Shown: positions 1-8,479 of the stretch, piece by piece
How the letters are laid out: every line of letters starts with the position of its first letter
Numbering within the stretch: position 1 is the first letter of the stretch
DNA from: Fibrobacteria bacterium
GTDB lineage: Bacteria > Fibrobacterota > Fibrobacteria > UBA11236
DNA: 36,441 bases
Assembly (NCBI GenBank): GCA_021155885.1
Contig: JAJNBB010000021.1
Span: 1 to 36,441 of the forward strand
Reading direction: 5' to 3'
Translations under genes and position numbers: made by a program
The notes under the pieces: model-generated
Databases searched by the model: none
What the model saw: only the letters and a program-made list of their open reading frames with translations
What the model was told of the DNA's origin: nothing

Positions 1-1514
1 ACGCGCCCTTCGATGGAGTGGGCCATCAGGATGCGGTCGGTGCGGTGCAGGATCGTTCTCAGGTGGCCGCGCAGGTTGTCCAACATCAAGGCCTGGACGG
101 GCCCTTCCTCGGGAGGAAGGTGCGCGTAGGTCCGCAGGCATTCATCCCAGCGCTTCCAGGCGTGAAAGTTTTCGGCCGACAAGGCCCGGCCCTTGAACAG
201 GGTTTCCAACGCGGGCGCGGGGTAGCACAGGCCCGCCGCCGCGAAGCGCGCCGTCGCCGCGGGCGAGAAGTGCGGGTTTCCCAACCGGCGGTCCCACAAG
301 GTGCGCAGGCGGCGCAGGGCGGCCTCCGCCGTTTTTCCGAAACGCGCCGCCCGCGCGCGGCCCCGCAGCATGCGCGCCAGGTCGCGCTGCCAGGAATAGC
401 CGCCGAACAGTTCGTCGGCCCCTTCGCCGCAGAGCAGGACCTTGACGCCGTCGCGGTGGGCGCGTTCCGCGATCCGCGAGAGCGCCATGTCGTTGGGATG
501 ATAGAGCGGCAGATCGAGATGCCAGGTGACCGCCGGCATGCGCTCCAGGAACTCCCGGCGGTCGATCCGCTCCACCACGAGTTCGGCGGAGAGGTGGCGC
601 GCCGCCTGTCGCGCGAACGCCTCTTCGCCTCCCGGGCCGTCCACGCCGCAGTGGTATAGGCGCATGTCGGGACGGCGGTTCAGCGCCATGGCCGCGAGCA
701 AGGTCGAGTCCACGCCGCCGCTGCACAGCGCGGCCAGGGGCGCGTCGCTTTGCAGGTGCAGGTCCACGGAGGCCTCGAGTTTTTGCCGAAGGTCCGCGGC
801 CAGCGAAGACAGGTTCCGGGCTCCCAGCGCGGCCATGCGCGGCGGGGTGGCCGCGGCGGAAAGCGAGGCGAAGCATCCGGTTTTGCCGGTGCCGGTGCGC
901 ACGTCGAGGCGCAGGTAATGCCCGGGCTCGAGTTCGCGCGCGCCGCGAAAGGGCAGGTTCCCCGCGCCGATGTGGCCTTCCGCGAGAACTTCCTTGAGGA
1001 GGTCGGTTTTTCCCGCGGGGCGCTCGAAGGCCTTGAGCTCGGAGGCGAACTCCAGGCCTTCGGCGTCGAGGCAATAGTACAGCGGCTTGATCCCCGCGCG
1101 GTCGCGGGCGAGCAGCAGGGACTCCCCGTTCCAGTAAGCGAAGGCGAACATGCCGTTCAACGAGTCGAGGCAGGCTTCGCCTCGCAGGCGCAGCAGTTCG
1201 AAAAGCACCTCGGTGTCGGAGTGCGTTTTCCAGGCCGCGCGCGGAACGTCGTTCTTCAAGGTGGAGAAGTTATAGATCTCCCCGTTGTAAACCAGGCGGC
1301 AGGGATCGTCCCCGGGATCGGCGGGGGGAAAGGGCTGATGGGCCGCGGGATCGGGATCGAGAACGCTCAGGCGCGCGTGCCCGAAAAACACCCGGTCGCC
1401 GAGGAAAACGCCCGCATGATCGGGGCCGCGATGCCCCAGCCGGGTAAGGCGGCGCAGGCAGGTTTCGCGGTCCGGGGCCTCATGGAACCGGAGCTGGCCG
1501 TAAATTCCGCACAT
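1..1514 (-). CDS. asnB: asparagine synthase (glutamine-hydrolysing), 3' end truncated by window edge
   Basis: Manual reverse-strand translation from 1514 gives MCGIYGQLRFHEAPDRETCLRRLTRLGHRGPDHAGVFL..., with the Cys2 nucleophile and class II GATase motifs, then LVYNGEIYNF and SDTEVLFELL. No stop before the window edge, so it is absent from the ORF track. Confidence 0.93.
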   Translation of the reverse strand, partial: MCGIYGQLRFHEAPDRETCLRRLTRLGHRGPDHAGVFLGDRVFFGHARLSVLDPDPAAHQPFPPADPGDDPCRLVYNGEIYNFSTLKNDVPRAAWKTHSDTEVLFELLRLRGEACLDSLNGMFAFAYWNGESLLLARDRAGIKPLYYCLDAEGLEFASELKAFERPAGKTDLLKEVLAEGHIGAGNLPFRGARELEPGHYLRLDVRTGTGKTGCFASLSAAATPPRMAALGARNLSSLAADLRQKLEASVDLHLQSDAPLAALCSGGVDSTLLAAMALNRRPDMRLYHCGVDGPGGEEAFARQAARHLSAELVVERIDRREFLERMPAVTWHLDLPLYHPNDMALSRIAERAHRDGVKVLLCGEGADELFGGYSWQRDLARMLRGRARAARFGKTAEAALRRLRTLWDRRLGNPHFSPAATARFAAAGLCYPAPALETLFKGRALSAENFHAWKRWDECLRTYAHLPPEEGPVQALMLDNLRGHLRTILHRTDRILMAHSIEGR

Positions 1515-1560
1515 GGATGCATGAAGGTACAAAAAGGGGATTTGTACTTTAGGGAGCCCT

Positions 1561-2769
1561 TTGGAAAGAATCCTCGTGGCCAAACTCGCCCTGGACGGCG
1601 GCAAACCCGTCCGCGCCCGCAAAGACTTCCTGGTGTTCGGCGCGCCGCAAATCGGCGCGGAAGAAATCGCGGGCGTGACCGATTCCCTGCGCCGTCGCTG
1701 GATCGGGACCGGCCCCAAGGTCGGCGAGTTCGAGCGCGCCTTCGCGGCCTACAAGGGAATTCCGGCGTCGCGGGCCGTGGCGGTGAATTCCTGCACCGCG
1801 GCGCTGCATCTTTCCATTCTTTCGCTCGGCATCGGCCGGGGCGACGAGGTGATCACCACGCCGCTGACCTTTTGCGCCACGGCCAACGCCATCCTGCATG
1901 CCGGAGCGACGCCGGTGATCGCGGACGTCGATCCGTTCACGCTGAACATCGATCCGGAGCGGGTCGCGAGGAAGATCACGAAGAAAACCAAGGCCATCCT
2001 GCCCGTGCATTTCGCGGGCCGCTCCTGCGACATGGACGCGCTTTCGCGCCTGGCGAAGGCGCACCGGCTCAAGGTAGTGGAGGACTGCGCCCACGCCATC
2101 GAAACGGAGTGGCGCGGCAAAAAGGCCGGAACTTTCGGCGACGCCGGCTGCTTCAGCTTCTATGCCACCAAGAACCTGACCACCTCGGAGGGCGGCATGA
2201 TCCTGGCGTCGGGCGAGGCGATCGCGGACCGCGTGAAGCGGCTCGCGCTGCATGGGATGACGAAGGACGCCTGGAAGCGCTATTCCGATTCGGGATACGT
2301 GCATTACGACGTGGTGGAGCTCGGCTACAAGTACAACATGACCGACCTGCAGGCCGCCATCGGGATCCCGCAGCTGGCGCGCCTCGAAAAGAACTGGAAG
2401 CGCCGCCGCGCGATCTGGAACCGCTACCAGGAGGCCTTCGAGGACTTGCCCGTGGACCTTCCCATGGACGCGGGCCGCGACGAGCGGCACGGCTACCACC
2501 TGTACACCCCCCTGGTGCGCGCGGGCGCCCCGCGGAACCGCGACGTCGTGCTGGCGGCGCTCACGGCCGAGAACGTCGGCGCCGGCGTGCACTACCGCGC
2601 GCTGTGCGACCATCCCTACTACCGCAAGAGCCTCGGCTGGAAACGCAAGGATTGCCCTTTGGCGTCGGACATCGGCGACCGCACGGTTTCCCTGCCGCTT
2701 TCGGCCGCGCTGACCAACCGCGACGTCGACGACGTGATCGAGGCCTTCCGGAAGGTATTGGGGAAGTAA
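1561..2769 (+). CDS. DegT/DnrJ/EryC1/StrS family PLP-dependent aminotransferase
   Basis: 402 aa; typical AVNSCTAALHLSILSLGIGRGDEVITTPLTFCATANAI and GCFSFYATKNLTTSEGGMI motifs. Confidence 0.93.
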   Translation: MERILVAKLALDGGKPVRARKDFLVFGAPQIGAEEIAGVTDSLRRRWIGTGPKVGEFERAFAAYKGIPASRAVAVNSCTAALHLSILSLGIGRGDEVITTPLTFCATANAILHAGATPVIADVDPFTLNIDPERVARKITKKTKAILPVHFAGRSCDMDALSRLAKAHRLKVVEDCAHAIETEWRGKKAGTFGDAGCFSFYATKNLTTSEGGMILASGEAIADRVKRLALHGMTKDAWKRYSDSGYVHYDVVELGYKYNMTDLQAAIGIPQLARLEKNWKRRRAIWNRYQEAFEDLPVDLPMDAGRDERHGYHLYTPLVRAGAPRNRDVVLAALTAENVGAGVHYRALCDHPYYRKSLGWKRKDCPLASDIGDRTVSLPLSAALTNRDVDDVIEAFRKVLGK

Positions 2770-2800
2770 GAGGGAGGCTCCCCGTAGGCGCGACTTCGTC

Positions 2801-2900
2801 GTTGTTTGTTGTTGGTTGTTGGAAAGCGCAAAACGCAAAAATCCCGACAGGATAGGGGAATTTTGGCGTTTCCAACAACCAAGTACCAACAACCAACAAC
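2801..2900. repeat. heptad-arm inverted repeat element 1
   Basis: Left arm with TTGTTGG-type heptads, right arm CCAACAA CCAAGTA CCAACAA CCAACAA; exact 14-bp inverted repeat TTGGTTGTTGGAAA (2812-2825) / TTTCCAACAACCAA (2869-2882). Confidence 0.85.
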
Positions 2901-2914
2901 TACTTTTTACCTCC

Positions 2915-4357
2915 ATGAACGACGCCTATTCCCAATACGACAACCCGCTGATCCGCCGCTACGCCTCGCAGGCGATGAGCTTTTTGTTTTCGCCCCAGTT
3001 CAAGCACCAGACTTGGCGCGCGCTCTGGATCCATCTGGCCGAGGCGGAGCGCGACCTGGGATTGCCGATCACCCCGGAGCAAATCGCCGAGCTGAAGGCC
3101 CACGCCACCGACATCGACTTCGCCGAGGCCGAGGCCCAGGAAAAGATCGTGCGCCACGACGTGATGGCCCACGTGCACGCCTACGGCAAGCAGTGCCCCA
3201 AGGCCGCCGGCATCATCCACCTCGGCGCGACCTCGGCCTACGTGGCCGACAACACCGACCTGATCCAGATGCGGGACGGCCTGCACCTGGTCCGCAAGCG
3301 CCTGCTGCGCACCCTCGACGCGCTGGCGAAGTTCGCGGAGGAATGGAAAGCCCAGCCCACCTTGGGCTTCACGCACTTCCAGCCCGCGCAGCCCGTCACG
3401 GTCGGCAAGCGCGCGACGCTGTGGATCCAGGAGCTGTTGCTCGATCTCGAGGAAGTCGAAGGCCTGATCGAATCCCTGCCCTTCCTCGGGGTGAAGGGCA
3501 CCACCGGGACGCAGGCCAGCTTCCTCGAGCTGTTCAACGGCGACCACGGCAAGGTCAAGGCGCTCGAGGCCGAGGTCACGAAGCGCGCCGGATTCTCCCG
3601 CGTCCTGGCCGTGTCGGGCCAGACCTATACCCGCAAGCTCGACGCGCGCGTGCTCTCCGCGCTTTCCAACATAGCGCAGTCGCTCTCCAAGTATTCCACC
3701 GATCTGCGCCTGCTCCAGCACCTCAAGGAGGTCGAGGAACCCTTCGAGAAAAGCCAGATCGGCTCCTCGGCGATGGCCTACAAGCGCAATCCCATGCGCA
3801 GCGAGCGCATCGGATCGCTGGCGCGCTTCATCGAGTCGCTGCACGCCTCGGTGGCGTTCACCTCGTCCACGCAGTGGTTCGAGCGCACGCTCGACGACTC
3901 CGCCAACAAGCGCCTCGCGGTCGCGCAGGCCTTCCTCGCCGTGGACGCGATCCTCATCATCGCGGAGAACGTGTCCTCGAACCTCGTGGTCTATCCCAAG
4001 GTGATCGAGCGCCGCCTGCGCGAGGAGCTGCCGTTCATGCTGACGGAGAACATCATGATGGATGCGGTGAAGCGCGGCGGCAATCGCCAGGACTTGCACG
4101 AACGGATTCGCGTGCACTCGGTCGAGGCCGCGCGCCAGGTGAAGCAGTACGGCCACGCCAACGACTTGCTCGAGCGCATCGCGGGGGACAAGTCCTTCGA
4201 CACCACGGTCGAGGCGCTGACGAAGATGCTGGATCCGGCCCTGTATACGGGCCGCTCGGCGCAGCAAACCGAGGAATTCCTCGCCGAGCAGGTGAAGCCC
4301 GCCCTCGCGAAGTGGAACGACTGGAAGACGCTCGGGGAAGAGGCGCTGCGGGTCTAG
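2915..4357 (+). CDS. purB: adenylosuccinate lyase
   Basis: MNDAYSQYDNPLIRRYASQAM...; signature SSAMAYKRNPMRSERI. The ATG at 2915 is preferred over the ORF-track start at 2816, which runs through a repeat. Confidence 0.94.
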   Translation: MNDAYSQYDNPLIRRYASQAMSFLFSPQFKHQTWRALWIHLAEAERDLGLPITPEQIAELKAHATDIDFAEAEAQEKIVRHDVMAHVHAYGKQCPKAAGIIHLGATSAYVADNTDLIQMRDGLHLVRKRLLRTLDALAKFAEEWKAQPTLGFTHFQPAQPVTVGKRATLWIQELLLDLEEVEGLIESLPFLGVKGTTGTQASFLELFNGDHGKVKALEAEVTKRAGFSRVLAVSGQTYTRKLDARVLSALSNIAQSLSKYSTDLRLLQHLKEVEEPFEKSQIGSSAMAYKRNPMRSERIGSLARFIESLHASVAFTSSTQWFERTLDDSANKRLAVAQAFLAVDAILIIAENVSSNLVVYPKVIERRLREELPFMLTENIMMDAVKRGGNRQDLHERIRVHSVEAARQVKQYGHANDLLERIAGDKSFDTTVEALTKMLDPALYTGRSAQQTEEFLAEQVKPALAKWNDWKTLGEEALRV

Positions 4358-4683
4358 CCCCGCGAAGGATGCTTGTCGCGCCGGCGGTCCTCGATCCCGG
4401 CCAGCAACCGTTCCAGCTTGGCCGCGGCGCCTTCGAAGGCGTCGCGGACGCTGGCCGCGTGGTGCGTCGTCGTGACGGGCGGCTGTCCCGCCACGTGGGC
4501 TTCCAAGGTGCAGCGCTTGTCACGGCCCGACCCCTTGTCCCCGTTTTCGTCCGCCAGATGCGCGTCCACGCGCGTGACGCGGTCCGCCAGGTGCCCGAGG
4601 GCAAGGTGTATGCTGGATTCCGCATATTCGGAAAGGCGTTCATCGCCCTCGATGTGGTTGTCCGTATGAACTTGAATGTGCAT
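4354..4683 (-). CDS. HPF/RaiA family ribosome-associated protein
   Basis: 109 aa, MHIQVHTDNHIEGDERLSEYAESSIHLALGHLADRVTRVDAHLADENG...; RaiA/HPF-like N-terminal pattern. Convergent stop overlap (CTAG) with purB. Confidence 0.8.
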   Translation of the reverse strand: MHIQVHTDNHIEGDERLSEYAESSIHLALGHLADRVTRVDAHLADENGDKGSGRDKRCTLEAHVAGQPPVTTTHHAASVRDAFEGAAAKLERLLAGIEDRRRDKHPSRG

Positions 4684-4822
4684 GGTATTCTCCTCTGAGA
4701 GGAGTATACCAAGAGCGGGCCCCCGGGATCAGCCCACGCCTTCCGTGCCGTGAATCATGACGATAAATTAACGGAAGGCCCGGGATAGAGGGGCGCCGGC
4801 AAGCCAGAATCCGTTGCCAATT

Positions 4823-4876
4823 GTGAACGGCGGCTGCGCCGCGGGTGAACGGCGGCTGCGCCGCGGGTGAACGGCG
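4823..4876. repeat. 22-nt tandem repeat, about 2.5 copies
   Basis: GTGAACGGCGGCTGCGCCGCGG twice (4823-4844, 4845-4866), then GTGAACGGCG; each unit contains a GGCG-GCTG-CGCC hairpin. Confidence 0.85.
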
Positions 4877-4896
4877 AAACCGCCGGCAAACGGCCG

Positions 4897-5334
4897 TCAG
4901 GCCACGGCGGAGTCTTCGAGGCGCGTCTCCAGCGTGACTTCGGCCTTCAGCAGCCGGGACACCGGGCATCCCGCCTTGGCCGCTTCCGCCGCCTTGTGGA
5001 AGGCCTCGGCGACGGCGCCCGGCAGGCGCGCCACGGTTTCCAGGTGCACGGCGGTGATGGTGAATCCCGCCTCCGTCTTGTCCAAAGTCACCGTCGCGGT
5101 GGTGCGCACGCTTTCCGGCGTGAGGTTCGCCTTGCCCAGCTCCGCGGACAAGGCCATGGAAAAGCACCCCGCGTGCGCGGCGGCGATCAATTCCTCGGGA
5201 TTCGTCCCGACGCCTTCCTCGAAGCGCGTCCCGAAGGAATATTGCGCTTCTTTCAGGACGCCGCTTTCGGTCGATACGGTGCCCTTGCCTTCGCGCAGCC
5301 CGCCGCGCCATTCCGCCGATCCCTTGCGTTTCAT
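4897..5334 (-). CDS. OsmC/Ohr family peroxiredoxin-like protein
   Basis: 145 aa, MKRKGSAEWRGGLREGKGTVSTESGVL...; OsmC motifs NPEELIAAAHAGCFSMALS and AGCPVSRLL. Confidence 0.92.
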   Translation of the reverse strand: MKRKGSAEWRGGLREGKGTVSTESGVLKEAQYSFGTRFEEGVGTNPEELIAAAHAGCFSMALSAELGKANLTPESVRTTATVTLDKTEAGFTITAVHLETVARLPGAVAEAFHKAAEAAKAGCPVSRLLKAEVTLETRLEDSAVA

Positions 5335-5381
5335 AAAGCCTCCGTCCTTAAACTAGAAAGCGCTCGAACCCGCCAGCAACA

Positions 5382-5903
5382 TCAGTCCAGCTCGCGCACC
5401 ATCACGATGTTGTCCAGCCAGGTCTGGGCCCCCGCCATAAGGCTAAGGTTGACGGGCAGATCGTTTTGCGCCTCGAAGTAATAGGTCTTGAGTTCCCAGT
5501 CCGGGGCGTCGAAGGGCGCCTCGCGCAGCAGCTCCTCGTTTCCCTGTTTGACCATCACCATGAACTGGGCCGCGCAAAAGACCTGGCTCCCCACCCCCAC
5601 TGGTTCCATCTTAACGTGGAAGGACAGGGAATACCGGCGTCCTTTTTTTACGGGAATGCCCGTCTGCCGGTCCGCATGGTAACAGCCGGTCGGTGAAAAA
5701 TGGAGGGAGGCGGCTCCCTGGAATTTGACGGCGGTGTCGAGCGAGGCTTCGCCTTCGGATGAACCCAGGTTCCAGTTGGAAAGTTCGGACGGGTCGTCGA
5801 AGCCGATGGAGGCTACGTTGACCCGCTGGTCCATCCCGTCGGTGGTGCCTGGGTCGCAGGCGAGCAAACCGCACATTGAAAGCAAAACGATGATTTTACG
5901 CAA
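5382..5903 (-). CDS. hypothetical lipoprotein, carbohydrate-binding-module-like beta-sandwich
   Basis: 173 aa with lipobox (LLSMCGLLAC); body resembles CBM-type jelly rolls (AASLHFSPTG..., RRYSLSFHVKMEP, TWLDNIVMV). Confidence 0.6.
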   Translation of the reverse strand: MRKIIVLLSMCGLLACDPGTTDGMDQRVNVASIGFDDPSELSNWNLGSSEGEASLDTAVKFQGAASLHFSPTGCYHADRQTGIPVKKGRRYSLSFHVKMEPVGVGSQVFCAAQFMVMVKQGNEELLREAPFDAPDWELKTYYFEAQNDLPVNLSLMAGAQTWLDNIVMVRELD

Positions 5904-6033
5904 AAGAAGCTCCTTTTTTTGGCGCCGCTATTCGGAACATTCCGGCTGCCGAGGAACTTAAAAAGTTTCACATGTTAAAATTGTTTCATTTGTGTTATAG
6001 GTTGGCTTTCTTTCCGTCGTTCCGGCCGGAATA

Positions 6034-7344
6034 TCACACGAGATAGCGCTCGAACCCGCCGAAGCGTTCGGTCACCCGGCCGCGGGGAATGCTGAAGGCG
6101 ATCACCAGCGCCCCGACGACCAGGTCGTTCCAGCGGCCCGCGCCCGTGGCGCCGCCGAGGATCCAAGGGGCGGCTATGAGCCAGAGTCCGAAGGGAAGAT
6201 TGATCCAGCGGACGCTGCGGCCCACCTCGGCGAGCGCGATCACGGCGACGGTGATCACCAGCGGGCCGACCAGTTGGTCGCTCACGGCCACGGAGCCGGA
6301 ATTGCCGAACACCGCCGGGGACAACATCAGCCAGGCGCCCAAGGCGGCGCTCAGGGCCAAGGTGGGCGTGATCGTGGTGAGTCCGAGCGCATTGGCGATC
6401 CAGGACGGCCGTCCCGGGTCGTTCGCGACCGCCGAGGCCGACGGCGCGGAGCCCGCGCCGGTCCGGTCGCCCCTCTCACCCTTCCATAAGGAAACCCACA
6501 AGCGTCCTTCGCGGCGCTCGCGGCCCAGGAATTGAAGGGTGGCTACGATTTCGTCGGCGGCGGGCGAGATCATCAACAACGTCGTCACCGCCGTGATCAG
6601 GCAGAACCCGCACCAGGCTCCCACCGCGACGGGCTGCAGGATGATGAGAACGATGCTCACGACCCCGGCGGGCACGACCATAAGCCCGAAGACCAGCACC
6701 AGCCAGGGCATCGTGCGCCACCGCCGCGTCCCGCCCGCGAATCCCGTCAGCGCCTCGATCAGGTAGGCGACGGCGCCCAGCCCCGCGTCCGAAACCGGGA
6801 AGGCCTTCGACACGCTAGACGTCAGCACCCGGCGCGTCCCGTCCCCGAAGAACGGGTCCCAGGGGACGTCATGATAGCCGAGCTGGAAGGCGGCCATATA
6901 TTGCGCGAAGAAAAATCCCAGAAAGGCCATGGCGATGATGGGCGCCCGCTGGGACCAGGCAGAGGGGTTGTAGCTCCATCCGGGGGGAACGTCGGTCCCG
7001 CGCGTCTCCGCCTCCAGCGCGTTGCGGGGAGTGAGGATGGCGAAGGTCAGGGCGAGCGAACCCACCAACGTCGAATTCACGTAGGCCGCGGCGCTGTCGG
7101 CCCAGAACACCAGCGGAGCCAGCATCAGCCAAACACCCACGCCCGCGGAGGCCCATTGCGCCGCGACGCCGAGGCCCGGGCGCAACGAGAGGCCCGCGAG
7201 CGCCATCAGAACCAAGCCGCCCGCCAGGTCGCTCCAGGCCTCGGGCCTGCCGCCGTAGCCGAAGGTCCAGGACCCGGCGGCCAGCCAGCCGCCCGCCAGC
7301 ATTTGCGCGTAGGGCGCCCAGGCGAAATCAGACCTTGTATTCAA
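6034..7344 (-). CDS. SPW-repeat / vitamin K epoxide reductase (VKOR)-like integral membrane fusion protein
   Basis: 436 aa; SPW-like repeats at N- and C-termini (GVGVWLMLAPLVF, GAWLMLSPAVF, GLWLIAAPWILG) flank a VKOR-like domain with WCGFC CxxC motif. Confidence 0.8.
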   Translation of the reverse strand: MNTRSDFAWAPYAQMLAGGWLAAGSWTFGYGGRPEAWSDLAGGLVLMALAGLSLRPGLGVAAQWASAGVGVWLMLAPLVFWADSAAAYVNSTLVGSLALTFAILTPRNALEAETRGTDVPPGWSYNPSAWSQRAPIIAMAFLGFFFAQYMAAFQLGYHDVPWDPFFGDGTRRVLTSSVSKAFPVSDAGLGAVAYLIEALTGFAGGTRRWRTMPWLVLVFGLMVVPAGVVSIVLIILQPVAVGAWCGFCLITAVTTLLMISPAADEIVATLQFLGRERREGRLWVSLWKGERGDRTGAGSAPSASAVANDPGRPSWIANALGLTTITPTLALSAALGAWLMLSPAVFGNSGSVAVSDQLVGPLVITVAVIALAEVGRSVRWINLPFGLWLIAAPWILGGATGAGRWNDLVVGALVIAFSIPRGRVTERFGGFERYLV

Positions 7345-8401
7345 GCCCGTTTTCCTTGTACCAGGCCTTCGGGTCGGCCTTGAGCTGGGCCACCATGACG
7401 GGCAGGGTCTCGCGCAGGGAACGGCGCGGGTCCCAATGCAGGAGCGTCCGCGCGCGCGACGTATCCAGCGCGAAGTGATCGTCCGCGCGGTCGATCATCC
7501 AGGGACGGATGAAGGGATCGCTCCCTGGCATCTTTTCCTGGAGCCAGGCGCCGAGCTTCGCCAGCGGCTTCGGAATCGGGAGAGTAAGCCAATACTTCTC
7601 CCCGTGGATCAGGCGCGCGAGTTCCCGTTGGAGTTCGGAGAAGCTCATCACCTCGGACTCGCCGAGCAGCAGCGCCGTCTCGGGCGGCAGCACGCGCCGC
7701 CGGCGAATGGTGAGGTAAAGCGCTTCCACGAGATCGTCCATGTGCAGGAAGGCCTGGCCGTGCCCGAATTCTCCGGGAAAGAAATGGCTCAGGAGCCGGC
7801 GCTCGTAAATGCGCTGCATGTGCTGGGCCAGCGGGATCGAATGCGTCCAGTCGTCGTAGACGCCCGCGACGCGCAGCGAAACGGTCGGGATGTCGCGCCG
7901 CTCCCGGTGGATGACGGCTTCGGTCTCGACCTTGGACCGGGGATAATCCCACCGGGGATCAAACGGGTCTTCTTCCGTGATGAAATCCCCCGGGACCACC
8001 GGAGGATGCACCAGCATCGTGCTGGTGAAGACGAATTGCTCGACCTCGAAGTCGCGCAGCCCTCGCAGCAGGCGCTGGGTGCCCTTCACCGTGATCTCCT
8101 CGTAAAGCGGGCTCGGCTTTCCGGAAAAGTCGTAATAGGCGGCGAGGTGCAACACCGAGGCGATGCGGCCGCCGCCGAGGCGCCGCGTTTCCGCGAGGGC
8201 GGCCTGAACGCTTTCGTCGGAGCTCATGTCGCACGGGATGACGTGCTCGGCCGAATGCGGGGGATGGGGGGGGCCTTCGCGGTCGAAGGCGAACTCGCGG
8301 AACTGGTCATGAAAACGATTGATGAAGGCCTTCCCGATTCGCCCGCTGCTGCCGGTGATGAGAATGCATTCCTGTTGTTGTTCGCGGGGGTCCGATTCCA
8401 T
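7328..8401 (-). CDS. NAD-dependent epimerase/dehydratase family protein
   Basis: 357 aa; ILITGSSGRIGKAF Rossmann motif, HLAAYYDFSGKPSPLYEEITVKGTQRLL, YPRSKVETE. Confidence 0.9.
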   Translation of the reverse strand: MESDPREQQQECILITGSSGRIGKAFINRFHDQFREFAFDREGPPHPPHSAEHVIPCDMSSDESVQAALAETRRLGGGRIASVLHLAAYYDFSGKPSPLYEEITVKGTQRLLRGLRDFEVEQFVFTSTMLVHPPVVPGDFITEEDPFDPRWDYPRSKVETEAVIHRERRDIPTVSLRVAGVYDDWTHSIPLAQHMQRIYERRLLSHFFPGEFGHGQAFLHMDDLVEALYLTIRRRRVLPPETALLLGESEVMSFSELQRELARLIHGEKYWLTLPIPKPLAKLGAWLQEKMPGSDPFIRPWMIDRADDHFALDTSRARTLLHWDPRRSLRETLPVMVAQLKADPKAWYKENGLEYKV

Positions 8402-8479
8402 GCAATCAGTATACTGACTGCGGCGAACCGGACCACCCGCTATTTGCGTAACGCGGCGTTACGCTATGCGCGTTGCCGG

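Noticed and set aside
750-2855. 701-aa plus-strand ORF
   Set aside because: Antisense to asparagine synthase and in another frame from the clear DegT aminotransferase; Arg/Gly/Ala-rich GC-frame artefact.
2900-4267. 455-aa minus-strand ORF
   Set aside because: Entirely antisense to purB; no recognisable domain.
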